DNA of 64,000 bases from Crossiella equi (GTDB taxonomy: Bacteria > Actinomycetota > Actinomycetes > Mycobacteriales > Pseudonocardiaceae). The position numbers were made by a program, and so were the translations under genes. A model generated the notes under the pieces. That model worked only from the letters and a program-made list of their open reading frames with translations. It ran no database searches and was not told the origin of the DNA. Positions within the stretch are counted from its first letter, which is position 1. Every line of letters starts with the position of its first letter. Below, piece after piece: positions 54,455 to 62,639 of this stretch. The stretch is from positions 4,015,786 through 4,079,785 of the forward strand of contig NZ_JAGIOO010000001.1 in assembly GCF_017876755.1 (NCBI RefSeq), in the 5' to 3' direction.

Positions 54455-55225
54455 CTACTCGTCAGGCCGGCATCGCTTGTCGCGCGTGTAGATGACTGCT
54501 GACTTGCCGTCGCCGGGGCTGCGGCGATCCAGCTCGAACAGCGTGGTCGCGGTGATCAGGTCGCTGAGCTTGGCATAGCCGTAGTTGCGGGAATCGAAAT
54601 CCGGGCGTTGCTTGGTGATGATGTTGCCTACGGATGCGAGCGGAGCCCAGCCGTCATCGTCAGAGGCGGCCTCGACGGCGTTGCGCAGCTGGTTCACCAG
54701 CTCGGTGTCTGCTTTGAGCTGTGCGGCGGGCGTGGCGGCTTTCGGCTTGGGTACGGCTTCCTGCGGTGCGGTGGGACCGTGGGCGTACGTGAGGTTCTCG
54801 GTGTAGAGGAACTTGTCGCAGGCCGCGACGAAGGGCTGGGGCGTCTTGCGTTCGCCGAATCCGTACACGGTAAGACCGGACTCGCGCAGCCGCGCGGCAA
54901 GCCGGGTGAAGTCGCTGTCGCTGGAGACGATGCAGAATCCGTCGAAGCGACCCGAGTACAACAGGTCCATCGCGTCGATGACCATTGCCGCGTCAGTGGC
55001 GTTCTTCCCGGTCGTGTAGGCGAACTGCTGAATGGGCTGGATCGACTGGGCCAGCAGGTGATCCTTCCACCCCTTGAGACTCGTGCCGGTCCAGTCGCCG
55101 TACGCGCGTTTGACATGCGCGGTGCCGTACTTGGCGACCTCGGCCAGCAAGCCTTCGGTGATCGACGGCCGCGCGTTGTCCGCGTCGATCAGCACCGCGA
55201 GCCTGGCTGCGTTCTCGCCGGCCAT
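54455..55225 (-). CDS. NYN-domain ribonuclease with LOTUS/OST-HTH domain
   Basis: 256 residues. The NYN (PIN-like) nuclease domain spans about residues 8-145: LAVLIDADNARPS (Asp14 and Asp16), ATDAAMVIDAMDLLY and FCIVSSDSDFTRLA contribute the acidic metal site. The C-terminal 75 residues (VNQLRNAVEAASDDDGWAPLASVGNIITKQRPDFDSRNYGYAKLSDLI) are a LOTUS/OST-HTH RNA-binding domain. It is predicted to cut RNA bound through the LOTUS domain; target unknown. Common in actinobacteria, and here inside a defence-rich region. Confidence 0.9.
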   Translation of the reverse strand: MAGENAARLAVLIDADNARPSITEGLLAEVAKYGTAHVKRAYGDWTGTSLKGWKDHLLAQSIQPIQQFAYTTGKNATDAAMVIDAMDLLYSGRFDGFCIVSSDSDFTRLAARLRESGLTVYGFGERKTPQPFVAACDKFLYTENLTYAHGPTAPQEAVPKPKAATPAAQLKADTELVNQLRNAVEAASDDDGWAPLASVGNIITKQRPDFDSRNYGYAKLSDLITATTLFELDRRSPGDGKSAVIYTRDKRCRPDE

Positions 55226-55447
55226 GGATCATGCACCCCCTTGTAGTCGTCGACCCCTGCGGTGGCAAGCCGCCAGCCCTGCGCCACCGACCCCGTTGGA
55301 TCATCCACGGCCGGGTGGTTCGCTCCGATGAGCCACCCCGCTGACCAGCCCGCATGTCACTCGTTACCGTGACACGCGCGCCGCGAATGCGCACGCGACA
55401 AAACGCCTGGTCATACGGTCTCTCCCGAGACCGCACAGAGGAGTTCC

Positions 55448-56413
55448 ATGTCCGCCAGCAGCACGTCGTACCTGGCGTTCGTGCCCCAGCACGCGCCCAC
55501 CACGCACAGCGTGCTGGCCATGATCGATCGTGGTGATGGACCCGAGGCCGAGACGCTGGTCAGCTTTTCCGATGCCCCGTCGGCCACCATGCTGGCCGCC
55601 GCACTCAACGGCTTCCTGCTGCACCAGGTCACCGCCGATCGGCGTCTGGAAGCGGTGCTGGACGGTGCACCCGATCCGGTGCGGAAGGCGGTCTCCGCGC
55701 TGTTGCCGGTCCTGGCCACGGCCACCGCCGATGACCCGGCGGCCCTGCGAGTGGCCCGGCAGCTCCCGACTGTCGGAGACGGTGGCTTTTTGCTGTTCCC
55801 GACGACCAACTGCCCTGGCCGGTGCGAGGTCTGCGGGACGTGTCGTGACGATTGCGTCGGCTGCTCGGAGTGCACCGGCGGCGGGTGCGAGGTCTGCCTC
55901 CCGGTGACGCTGACGCCGCGCACGGCCGCGGTGCTCGGCCATGCACTGGCCATCCTCGCCGACGAGGCGTACGACTACATCTACCGGACCGGAATGTGCC
56001 GCGACGGAACGCCCGGCCCGCTGGGCGCGGTGGTCCCCTGCGTTGCCGACCAGGACGAATGGTTCCTTCGCCGCTACGCCCGTGCCTTCGACGACCTCAG
56101 CTCGGATCTCCAGATCGGCCGGTTTCCCACACCGACCTGCACCGCCGAGGAGATCGCGCTCGACCTGGCGATCCAAGATGCCGAGCGGCTCTACCACGAC
56201 GAAGACGAACTCGTCGCGGATTTGGAGACCGAGCTACCGGCCTCGCGATCTGACTACAACTGGGACACCCTGCAGGACGTTCTGTTCCAGGACAAGGACT
56301 ACGAAGGGCTGCTCAGCTACCGCATCCCGCTCGCACGGGACGAGGCCGAGCGGTGGTTCGAGGAGTTCGGCAATGTCCCGCCGCGCGACAGTCATCGTGG
56401 CTTCCGCCGATAG
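55448..56413 (+). CDS. Orphan protein with dense cysteine cluster
   Basis: 321 residues, GAGGAG just before the ATG. Its outstanding feature is a block around residues 119-148 with ten Cys spaced CxxxC..CxxC..C (NCPGRCEVCGTCRDDCVGC and SECTGGGCEVC), enough to bind several zinc ions or an Fe-S cluster. The N-terminal 110 residues and the acidic C-terminal half (EEIALDLAIQDAERLYHDEDEL) match no family I know. It is divergent from the NYN gene over a 222-base gap. Codon use is normal, so it is probably real. Confidence 0.7.
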   Translation: MSASSTSYLAFVPQHAPTTHSVLAMIDRGDGPEAETLVSFSDAPSATMLAAALNGFLLHQVTADRRLEAVLDGAPDPVRKAVSALLPVLATATADDPAALRVARQLPTVGDGGFLLFPTTNCPGRCEVCGTCRDDCVGCSECTGGGCEVCLPVTLTPRTAAVLGHALAILADEAYDYIYRTGMCRDGTPGPLGAVVPCVADQDEWFLRRYARAFDDLSSDLQIGRFPTPTCTAEEIALDLAIQDAERLYHDEDELVADLETELPASRSDYNWDTLQDVLFQDKDYEGLLSYRIPLARDEAERWFEEFGNVPPRDSHRGFRR

Positions 56414-56507
56414 CTGTCCCCCCTGTTCGCCGTCCGGCACGCCTTCTGGCGATTGACCTTGTCTTGAGATCGCTGAACGGACCCGGTGAGGACGGCGGGC
56501 CGCGGCC

Positions 56508-56855
56508 TCACAGCCGTCGCAAACCATCCAAAACTCGCTGGAGGAAGCCGAGATTCGGCGCGGTGCTCTGCCGTATCGCCCGCGTCGCTGCTGCTCTCTC
56601 GTTCGCGAAATCGGCGTCACTGGTCTCGTCTGGTGGCTCGTCGTCGAGCCTCCCGACACGCGGCAGGTACGCGGTGACCGCGTCGTATAAGTCACCCTTC
56701 GGCGGGAACAAGAATTCTGGTGGCATGGTTGGGTTGTCATCGCCAGGAACGAACCGATGCAGCCCGACATACTCATCCGGAGGGTCGCGGATGAGCGGTT
56801 CTCCGGTGTCGGCGTAGCGGCGAACACGCGCGCCATGTGCGGCATCGGCGGCCAC
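56508..56855 (-). CDS. Small hypothetical protein
   Basis: 115 residues from the ATG at 56855. The central part YVGLHRFVPGDDNPTMPPEF and YDAVTAYLPRVGRL has a protein-like composition with normal codon bias; the ends are rich in Arg and Asp. No domain is recognised. Convergent with the Cys-cluster gene. Confidence 0.45.
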   Translation of the reverse strand: MAADAAHGARVRRYADTGEPLIRDPPDEYVGLHRFVPGDDNPTMPPEFLFPPKGDLYDAVTAYLPRVGRLDDEPPDETSDADFANERAAATRAIRQSTAPNLGFLQRVLDGLRRL

Positions 56856-57179
56856 GCGGTCATCGCCGACGCCTCACCCATCTAAGCGGGTGAAGACGTG
56901 TGTCGTAGTTGGGAGCAATCATGGTTGCGGCAACGCTCTCCGGGCGTCGTCGCCCTTGCTGTCCGTCGTGTCAGATCAACCGTGCTGTCAACGCAGTGAA
57001 TCGTTCAGGCGCGTGAGCTTCCAGAGCGCTGATGCGGCGGGCATGAGGCGCCGATGCGGCGGCGAGCGCAGTGACCTGCGGATTTTCCCAGCTGTAGGTG
57101 GACCTACGCGCGGGTTGGCGGCGCCGGTGGACATGTCCGAGTGCCAATGAACGAGACGATCTGGCCCGATGCGAAACGG
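56856..57179. other. Intergenic stretch without supported gene
   Basis: About 320 bases between two minus-strand genes. An 86-codon plus-strand frame at 56890-57150 has Arg/Ser/Cys-rich, low-complexity content typical of a non-coding frame, so I leave it out. Nothing else is recognised. Confidence 0.5.
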
Positions 57180-57449
57180 TCAGATCCTGTGTCGTGCACG
57201 TAGCGCTTGCCAGTCAACGGGTCTGATGTAGTCCGGATGATCGGCGGGGATGATCAGCGTCGCTTCGGGATCGTCGCTGAGCCGCTTTTCGTTCGCCCAT
57301 CGGACTTGTGCAGGCGAAAGGGTCGGTGGTCGAAAGTAGACTTGTCGGTTGGCGCGCCATGCTCGTGCTTGCGCGACTGCCAGGAACGCCAGCAGCGCTG
57401 CGAGCAGTGAACCGAATGCGCAGCCACCCGCAATCCACGCGACCGCCAT
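57180..57449 (-). CDS. Small single-pass membrane protein after PadR
   Basis: 89 residues from the ATG at 57449, 8 bases past the PadR stop. One N-terminal membrane helix (VAWIAGGCAFGSLLAALLAFLAV cut at about residue 25) is followed by a basic cytoplasmic tail (ARAWRANRQVYFRPPTLSPAQ). It is probably in one operon with the PadR regulator, which may control it. No family recognised. Confidence 0.65.
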   Translation of the reverse strand: MAVAWIAGGCAFGSLLAALLAFLAVAQARAWRANRQVYFRPPTLSPAQVRWANEKRLSDDPEATLIIPADHPDYIRPVDWQALRARHRI

Positions 57450-57457
57450 CCCGACGT

Positions 57458-57808
57458 CTAGTTCCTCGCGGACGTGACCGAGGTGGCGACCTGCGCTGCA
57501 GGCTGTGGCATCCACCTGAGCCAACGGCGTAGGAGTCCAATCAGGCCGGTCACCTCGGCCAGCTTCGCTGGTGCAGCAGCGAACCCTTGGTCGGTGAGCT
57601 GGTAGTACCGGCGACGTGGCCGACAGGGGTTGGCTGGGTCAGCGTCTTCCCAGCGGGAGCACACCAACCCTGCGGTCTGCAATCGAAGGAGAACCGGGTA
57701 GGTCGTTCCGGGCATTAGCCCGGTTCGTTCGTAGATCTCCAGGCCGTACAGTCCTTTGTCCGGCTCGGCAAGGAGGGCGCTCAAGACGGCTCGAGTTTTC
57801 TTCGTCAT
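57458..57808 (-). CDS. PadR-family transcriptional regulator
   Basis: 116 residues. The winged-helix pattern TRAVLSALLAEPDKGLYGLEIYERTGLMPGTTYPVLLRLQTAGLV with the wing at RRRYYQLTDQG is that of PadR regulators, here with only a short C-terminal helix (subfamily 2). Ligand unknown. It starts 31 bases after the APH-like gene stop and overlaps nothing. Confidence 0.9.
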   Translation of the reverse strand: MTKKTRAVLSALLAEPDKGLYGLEIYERTGLMPGTTYPVLLRLQTAGLVCSRWEDADPANPCRPRRRYYQLTDQGFAAAPAKLAEVTGLIGLLRRWLRWMPQPAAQVATSVTSARN

Positions 57809-57839
57809 CGGGGCACCTCTGCGTGGGCTGGAATGGCGG

Positions 57840-58829
57840 TTATCCGTGGTCGCCTGTAATCAGGCTTCGGGTGCGGTGTAGCTGCTGCTCGAAGGCGGAC
57901 GCGTTGGTGTCGCGTCGTTTCCAGCGGACGGCCAACCAGCGCAGGGCGGCGGTGCGGCGCGCGGCGACGAAACGGCGGCGCGCCTGGCCGTCGTTGACCC
58001 CGAGCTCGGGAAGGAACGCGAGCCACAGGTCGTCGTCGATCGCACGTGCGCTGGGATGCTCGATGAGTTCCGCCGCGTCGTAGGCGGCGTCGGAGTGTCC
58101 TGCGAACTCCCAGTCCAGCGCATAGATGGTGCTGATGAAGTCGTGCCAGTGCCAGTTGTCGAGGTTGCCGTCGCCGTGGGAGAGCACACGTGGGGCCGGT
58201 TCGGCGAGCACGGCGGCGTCGCCGCGGTTGTGCCAGATCCCGATCAGCGCGGCCATGTCGCGGCTGAGTGGTTCGTCGGGGTACTGGCGGAGTTGCTCGG
58301 GCCACATGGTGATGCGCCGGATGAAGTCGCTCACCGAGTCCAGCCGGCCCAGGCTGGCGAACGGTCCGAGCGGAACCTGGCGGATCTGGTCGAGGGCGGT
58401 GACCATCGCGGGGAGAGCGATGCTCGGCCTGTCCAACGCGGTGACGGGCCGTCCAGGTACGAACCTCAAGCCGACGGCGGGCAGTTCGGGATGCGGGTCG
58501 TGCCACAACGCCGTGGACGCGGCGGTGACGCCGTGGTCGGCGAGGTGCCGCAGGGCTGTCCATTCGCAGCGGGCGCGGTCGCGCTTGTCGGTGCGGTAGA
58601 GCTTGAGGCAGACCAGGCCACGAGGACTGCTCCAGCGGTAGACGCGGTTGTTCCGGCCACCGGTGATCGGGATCAATCCGTACTCCGGCAGGTCCGTGTC
58701 CAGAGCCTCCGGTCGCTCTCGGTGCAGAACGCGCAGCTCGGTCAGCAGGTCGTGCGGGATGGTGTCGCGGTCCAACGTCGCGTGCTCCGGTTCGGTGTGC
58801 TCGGGCAGTAGCGCTCGCGCTGCGTTCAC
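57840..58829 (-). CDS. Aminoglycoside phosphotransferase-like (APH/choline kinase) kinase
   Basis: 329 residues from a GTG at 58829 that overlaps the IMPase stop (GTGA). The kinase core shows ITGGRNNRVYRWSS as nucleotide loop, LVCLKLYR with the Lys, the catalytic loop LSHGDGNLDNW (Asp and Asn) and DWEFAG for metal binding. It phosphorylates a small-molecule hydroxyl; with a phosphatase and QueD/QueE nearby the substrate may be a sugar, nucleoside or pterin-type compound rather than an antibiotic. Confidence 0.85.
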   Translation of the reverse strand: MNAARALLPEHTEPEHATLDRDTIPHDLLTELRVLHRERPEALDTDLPEYGLIPITGGRNNRVYRWSSPRGLVCLKLYRTDKRDRARCEWTALRHLADHGVTAASTALWHDPHPELPAVGLRFVPGRPVTALDRPSIALPAMVTALDQIRQVPLGPFASLGRLDSVSDFIRRITMWPEQLRQYPDEPLSRDMAALIGIWHNRGDAAVLAEPAPRVLSHGDGNLDNWHWHDFISTIYALDWEFAGHSDAAYDAAELIEHPSARAIDDDLWLAFLPELGVNDGQARRRFVAARRTAALRWLAVRWKRRDTNASAFEQQLHRTRSLITGDHG

Positions 58830-59653
58830 GGGGTGCCCGCCGGCTGCGGCCAGTAGGTCGTATTGCGGGCGACCTCCATCATCGGCAAGAGCGCCTCTGC
58901 GAGCGCGGGCGTGGTCGCCAGTGTGCAGCGTGAACGGGTGGAGTGCGGGCTGCCGTCGGCGTCGAGGACGAGGGCGCCGGCTTCGCGCGCGATGATCGCT
59001 CCGGAGGCGGTGTCCCAGGCACGGTTGCCGAACAGGATGCTGGCGTCGAGGGTGCCGTCGGCGACCCAGACCAGTTCGAGCGCGGTGGTGCCCAGGCGAC
59101 GGACTCCTTGGGCTTGGCCGGTCAGGCGCTGGTCGAGGTCGCTGCAGAGCCGGTCGCGGGTGCTGGCGTCGGGTCCGCTTCCGTAGTCGCACATTCCGAT
59201 GAGCGCGGTGTCGAGGCTGGCGGTCGTGGAGACGGTGATGGGGTCCCCGTCTCGGTAGGCGCCTTCGCCCGTGACGGCCCAGTAGCGGTGTCCGAGGAAC
59301 GGGACAGCCGTGACGCCGAGCAGCGGTTGGTCGTCGTGGACGAGGCCGAGGGCGATGGCGCACAGCGGGCTGCCGTGGGAGAAGTTGATGGTGCCGTCGA
59401 TCGGGTCGAGGACCCAATAGGTGTTCTCGTCGCCGGAGGCTCCGTTTTCCTCGCCCACGAAGCCGACGGCGGGATCCCAGTTGCTCAGCCGGTCCCTGAT
59501 GAGGTTTTCGACGGCCACGTCGACGTTGGTCACGACATCGCGGTCGCCTTTGGTGGTGATGTGCGTCGGCTGGTGGCTCAGAGCGTGTTGGACGGCGAGA
59601 TCGATCGCGCGCTGCGCGGCCGTGAGAGCGTGATCAAGATTTGGGGAGGGCAT
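58826..59653 (-). CDS. Inositol-monophosphatase-family phosphatase
   Basis: 275 residues from the ATG at 59653. Metal-binding motifs are FVGEENG, VLDPIDGTINFSHG and the C-terminal NRAWDTASGAIIAREAGA, all intact. Family members dephosphorylate inositol phosphates, histidinol phosphate, PAP or fructose-1,6-bisphosphate. It is coupled to a kinase of the APH fold by GTGA, which suggests the two act on related metabolites. Confidence 0.9.
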   Translation of the reverse strand: MPSPNLDHALTAAQRAIDLAVQHALSHQPTHITTKGDRDVVTNVDVAVENLIRDRLSNWDPAVGFVGEENGASGDENTYWVLDPIDGTINFSHGSPLCAIALGLVHDDQPLLGVTAVPFLGHRYWAVTGEGAYRDGDPITVSTTASLDTALIGMCDYGSGPDASTRDRLCSDLDQRLTGQAQGVRRLGTTALELVWVADGTLDASILFGNRAWDTASGAIIAREAGALVLDADGSPHSTRSRCTLATTPALAEALLPMMEVARNTTYWPQPAGTP

Positions 59654-59735
59654 TGAGCGGCGTTCCTCGGATTTTGCGTGACACGGGCTTTGGGCCGGAG
59701 CGCCAACTGGTCGGTGCGTACGGCGAAGGTGTGGC

Positions 59736-60077
59736 TTATGCAGTCCATGGCAGCGGGCGACGTGCGATGACGAGCCTGGGCGCGAGGCGGTCGCTGGGGG
59801 CAGGCAGGGCGAGGAGGCCATCAATGACCTCGGTGAGGGTGCCCTCTCGTTGCCAGGTGACGCCGCCGGTGTGGTCGTTGCGGAGGCCAGCAGCGTCGGT
59901 GGTGTAGCGGACACGCAGGGCGTCCGCCCATCCTTCCGGCCAGGTCCGCACGCCATGCACCTCAACGAGTTCGCCGTCAACGACTGTGGGCAGAAACATC
60001 CAGCCCGCGCCGCGAAGGTCGATGAGCCGCTGCAGCTCGGGATACTCGGTTAGGGCGGCAGCCTGTTCTGGGGTCAT
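59736..60077 (-). CDS. Hypothetical protein, metabolite-cluster associated
   Basis: 113 residues, ATG at 60077. Segments such as GAGWMFLPTVVDGELVEVHG, VRTWPEGWADALRVRYTTDA and LVIARRPLPW suggest a small alpha/beta protein with real codon bias. No family recognised. It lies between Nudix-like and IMPase-like genes on the same strand (61-base and 82-base gaps). Confidence 0.65.
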   Translation of the reverse strand: MTPEQAAALTEYPELQRLIDLRGAGWMFLPTVVDGELVEVHGVRTWPEGWADALRVRYTTDAAGLRNDHTGGVTWQREGTLTEVIDGLLALPAPSDRLAPRLVIARRPLPWTA

Positions 60078-60138
60078 GAGGCACTCACCGCGACTACGTG
60101 CGCTGCGGCGTTGGTCAGGAACGCGGGGCAGGGGTTGC

Positions 60139-60573
60139 TCATGGCGTCCACGCCCGCCACGGGTGTTCGGCCGACAGCGTGCCTGCGACCAGCCCGTCCT
60201 GAACCGCTTGGGGGCGCAGAGCGGAGAGATCGTGTTCGTTGGCCCACCGATGCGGTTGCGCCGAGTCGATGAGGTGGTCGGCGTCGGTGAGCGTCACGTC
60301 GAACAGGACGACCATCTCGGAGGCGGGCGTTTCGCCGGGCTCGTTGGTGCCGTGTTCGACAACGGCGCAGAAGTCCAGCTCGGCGATGGTCACGCCAAGC
60401 TGATCGAGCAAGGTTCTGCGGAGTGCCTGCTCGACGGGTTCACCGGCACGGACCGCGCCGCCCGGCAGCGCGTCGTGGCCGGGGTACTCGACGATGAGCA
60501 GGCGGTCGTTCTGCCCGACGAGGGCGTAGACCCGGACTCGGGGGCCGATGGCCGGGGTGTCGGGTTCGCTCAT
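60139..60573 (-). CDS. Nudix-fold protein with degenerate Nudix box
   Basis: 144 residues. The fold is clear (VRVYALVGQNDRLLIVEYPG...LPGGAVRAGEP). The Nudix box reads GAVRAGEPVEQALRRTLLDQ then LG, where the canonical REUxEExGU has become RTLLDQLGV. The Mg-binding glutamates are thus Thr, Asp and Gln, so normal hydrolase activity is unlikely. It could be a ligand-binding Nudix, or act on a different substrate. Next to QueE (87-base gap). Confidence 0.8.
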   Translation of the reverse strand: MSEPDTPAIGPRVRVYALVGQNDRLLIVEYPGHDALPGGAVRAGEPVEQALRRTLLDQLGVTIAELDFCAVVEHGTNEPGETPASEMVVLFDVTLTDADHLIDSAQPHRWANEHDLSALRPQAVQDGLVAGTLSAEHPWRAWTP

Positions 60574-60660
60574 CGTGGACCGCCTGTCGTTGGGAGATGT
60601 TCTGGAGTGCGAGCGACGCCGGGCGCGAACGTCCGACCGGCGAACTCGTTTGTGGTGATG

Positions 60661-61383
60661 TCAGCGGCCACGGTCGTTCTCCCACAGCAGGGTGTGGAGC
60701 CGGGTCGACAGGTTCCAGCGGCGTGCCAGGACCGGATCGGCCAGCATCTGCATCCGTGCCAGGACGGTGGAGCTGTCCGTGCCCTCCGGCATGACCCAGA
60801 CCGGGTGAAGGCCGTAGGCGTCTACAAGTTCCTGGATCTCGTCCAAGTCGTCGAGCTCCTGGACCACGAACTTCCAAACGGCCTTCCCGCTGTCGGCGAG
60901 GTCGCGTAGCACTGCGGGGCGGATGCGTTGATGCCGGCGCAGCCCCGAATGCGCGAGCTTCGGCGAGACGTTGAACCGTGTCACCGCCTGGGTGATCATG
61001 TCCGTGGGCGCGATGGTGCCGGATGTCTCGATCTCGATGTCGGTGGCGAGCGCACGCTCCCGGATCGCCCCCAGCAGCCGGCCCACAACGTGCGGCTGCA
61101 GCAGCGGCTCGCCGCCCGTGATCACCAGCAGGTCGGCCGGGTCAGCGGCGAGCCAGGACAGGACGTCCTCGAGCGAGAGGATCCGCTGCTCGGCGTCGAG
61201 GTCATAGCGGCTGGCGTCATGGGTCTGCGGACTATCACACCAGGTGCACGACAGGTGGCAGCCGAACAGCCGGATGAAGTGGGCGTAGCGACCGGTGCTC
61301 GGTCCCTCGCCTTGGAAGGTCGGACCGAACGTTTCGTTGACCACAAGTTCTCGGTCCACATCGGACACGGCGGGTAGCTTCAC
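60661..61383 (-). CDS. queE: 7-carboxy-7-deazaguanine synthase
   Basis: 240 residues from a GTG that overlaps the queD stop (GTGA). Radical-SAM cluster motif CHLSCTWC (CxxxCxxC) is preceded by FGPTFQGEGPSTGR, a QueE substrate signature, and followed by VITGGEPLLQP and FNVSPKLAHSG. It contracts 6-carboxytetrahydropterin to 7-carboxy-7-deazaguanine using SAM. The upstream QueD makes its substrate. No queC or folE homologue is in the window. Confidence 0.93.
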   Translation of the reverse strand: MKLPAVSDVDRELVVNETFGPTFQGEGPSTGRYAHFIRLFGCHLSCTWCDSPQTHDASRYDLDAEQRILSLEDVLSWLAADPADLLVITGGEPLLQPHVVGRLLGAIRERALATDIEIETSGTIAPTDMITQAVTRFNVSPKLAHSGLRRHQRIRPAVLRDLADSGKAVWKFVVQELDDLDEIQELVDAYGLHPVWVMPEGTDSSTVLARMQMLADPVLARRWNLSTRLHTLLWENDRGR

Positions 61384-61943
61384 GGTGTGTCCGCCGGTCC
61401 GTAGGTCGCGGTGTTGAGGTGTGTTTCGCGTACGAACACCCGGCCGACGCGGGCACCGGGAGCGCAGGGCAGTGCGGCGAGCGCGGCCTGGCTCACGCGT
61501 CGCAGCAAGACCGCGACAGCTTCGACGGTGGGCCAGGCCAAATCGGTGGCTAGCAGCTCCGCATCGTCGACCGTCTGGTAGCTATCTGCGCCGAACCGGA
61601 AGACTTTGCACTTCGCGACGTAGAGTTGCACAGCGAGTGGGTCTTGGGCGCCGAGCATGGTGCCGTGATCGAGGTAGGTGTCGATCCACTCCCGGACTCC
61701 GGCTTTGAGGGCGCCGAACTCCACGACGGTGGCATCGTCGCTCAGGGTTGGGGCGATCACCTGCACTGCGACCCGCCAGGAATGTCCGTGCAGGCTGGTG
61801 CACTTGCCGCCCAGGTGCGGCAGGCGATGCGCGGTTTCGAAGGTGTGCTCGATGGTGATCTGGTGGGCGGTCGGCGTGGGATCGTCCGTCACGAGGGCCG
61901 CTGGGCTGGCGGTGGCGTGATCGGTTGTCTCCGTGCCGAGCAT
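61380..61943 (-). CDS. queD: 6-carboxy-5,6,7,8-tetrahydropterin synthase
   Basis: 187 residues, longer than usual because of a 25-residue N-terminal extension. Active-site features are ETAHRL (zinc His), GGKCTSLHGHSWRV (catalytic Cys and two zinc His), LDHGTML and RETHLNTATY (Glu). It converts dihydroneopterin triphosphate to 6-carboxytetrahydropterin. It is coupled to queE. Starts with ATG at 61943; ATG-proximal sequence has an AAAGGA-type site. Confidence 0.93.
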   Translation of the reverse strand: MLGTETTDHATASPAALVTDDPTPTAHQITIEHTFETAHRLPHLGGKCTSLHGHSWRVAVQVIAPTLSDDATVVEFGALKAGVREWIDTYLDHGTMLGAQDPLAVQLYVAKCKVFRFGADSYQTVDDAELLATDLAWPTVEAVAVLLRRVSQAALAALPCAPGARVGRVFVRETHLNTATYGPADTP

Positions 61944-62016
61944 CGTGAGCGCCAGATCCTTTCACCTCAAGTGCGTTCCCGCACGCGCGTACTCATCGAC
62001 GAGGACTGGGTGTGGG

Positions 62017-62062
62017 CTGCGGCGGAAGACCGAGGGGGGAAGGAGGACGCCTTCCGCCGCAG
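62017..62062 (-). terminator. Hairpin between rbpA and queD
   Basis: A perfect 12-base-pair stem (CTGCGGCGGAAG at 62017-62028 with 62051-62062) and 22-base loop lie 175 bases past the RbpA paralogue's stop and 74 bases before queD. Terminator or attenuator; no preQ1-type aptamer is recognised in this 294-base gap. Confidence 0.5.
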
Positions 62063-62237
62063 TCCGGTCCAGTCAACGACGGGTGATCATCGTTATCCAG
62101 AGCGTGCGTGCGGCGTCGATGAGGCGCGAATGGGGCGTCGACCATCCTGACCAGCGAAGGAGCGCGACATCAGCGTTGACGCGCGGCACGTGTTCACCCG
62201 GTCAGGACCGAAATGTAACCCGGCTGGTTGAGGACGG

Positions 62238-62639
62238 TCAGCCGTCGTAGCGGAACGAATACGTCTTGTCCCCAAACTGCACACAGCCCGGCTGGACGCC
62301 TCCCTGTCTGCGGATTGCCGCAAGCGTGTCGGCGAGCAGAACCTCCAGCTCGGCCACGCTGCGTCGCTCGTACAGCATCGTCAGGTGGGTGCGAGGGGGT
62401 TTGCCTTTGCTCTTGGCCTCCGCCGAAGCTGTGGCGTCGATTCGAGCGCAGCCCTCGACGCCGTGCTGACGACAGCTCCAGCTCGCGGGCAGCTCCGCTT
62501 CCACTGCGAAGTGCACCGCGAACTCGTGCCCGCGCGTGCACGCGAACCGGGCGGTCACACGCGGGACAGGTCCGGTGTAGCGATCGGGTTCAACCGTCGT
62601 GTGGCCCCAGCGGTAGCCACGCAGCGTTCCTCTCGACAT
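62238..62639 (-). CDS. RbpA-like RNA polymerase-binding protein (paralogue)
   Basis: 133 residues. It follows the RbpA plan: basic N-terminus MSRGTLRGYRWG, a zinc-type core FACTRGHEFAVHFAVEAELPASWSC, a linker and the sigma-interacting C-terminal helix THLTMLYERRSVAELEVLLAD. It has a 15-residue C-terminal extension (QPGCVQFGDKTYSFRYDG) and a HGVEGCAR stretch in place of the usual CGLEA. RbpA binds sigma factors and RNA polymerase and helps open promoters. The variation suggests a second copy for special sigma factors. It is fused tightly behind an HTH gene. Confidence 0.85.
   Translation of the reverse strand: MSRGTLRGYRWGHTTVEPDRYTGPVPRVTARFACTRGHEFAVHFAVEAELPASWSCRQHGVEGCARIDATASAEAKSKGKPPRTHLTMLYERRSVAELEVLLADTLAAIRRQGGVQPGCVQFGDKTYSFRYDG

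Noticed and set aside
53906-54491. Plus-strand frames between the nuclease partner and NYN genes
   Set aside because: Composition and codon pattern look non-coding and they overlap a minus-strand gene with a good ribosome-binding site.
56890-57150. 86-codon plus-strand frame
   Set aside because: Arg/Ser/Cys-rich, no clear ribosome-binding site and no recognisable motif; probably chance.
35447-57180. CRISPR array in the defence region
   Set aside because: No regularly spaced direct repeats and no cas-like proteins were found.
61944-62237. preQ1 riboswitch upstream of queD
   Set aside because: No recognisable aptamer; only a plain 12-bp hairpin is seen, better explained as terminator or attenuator.
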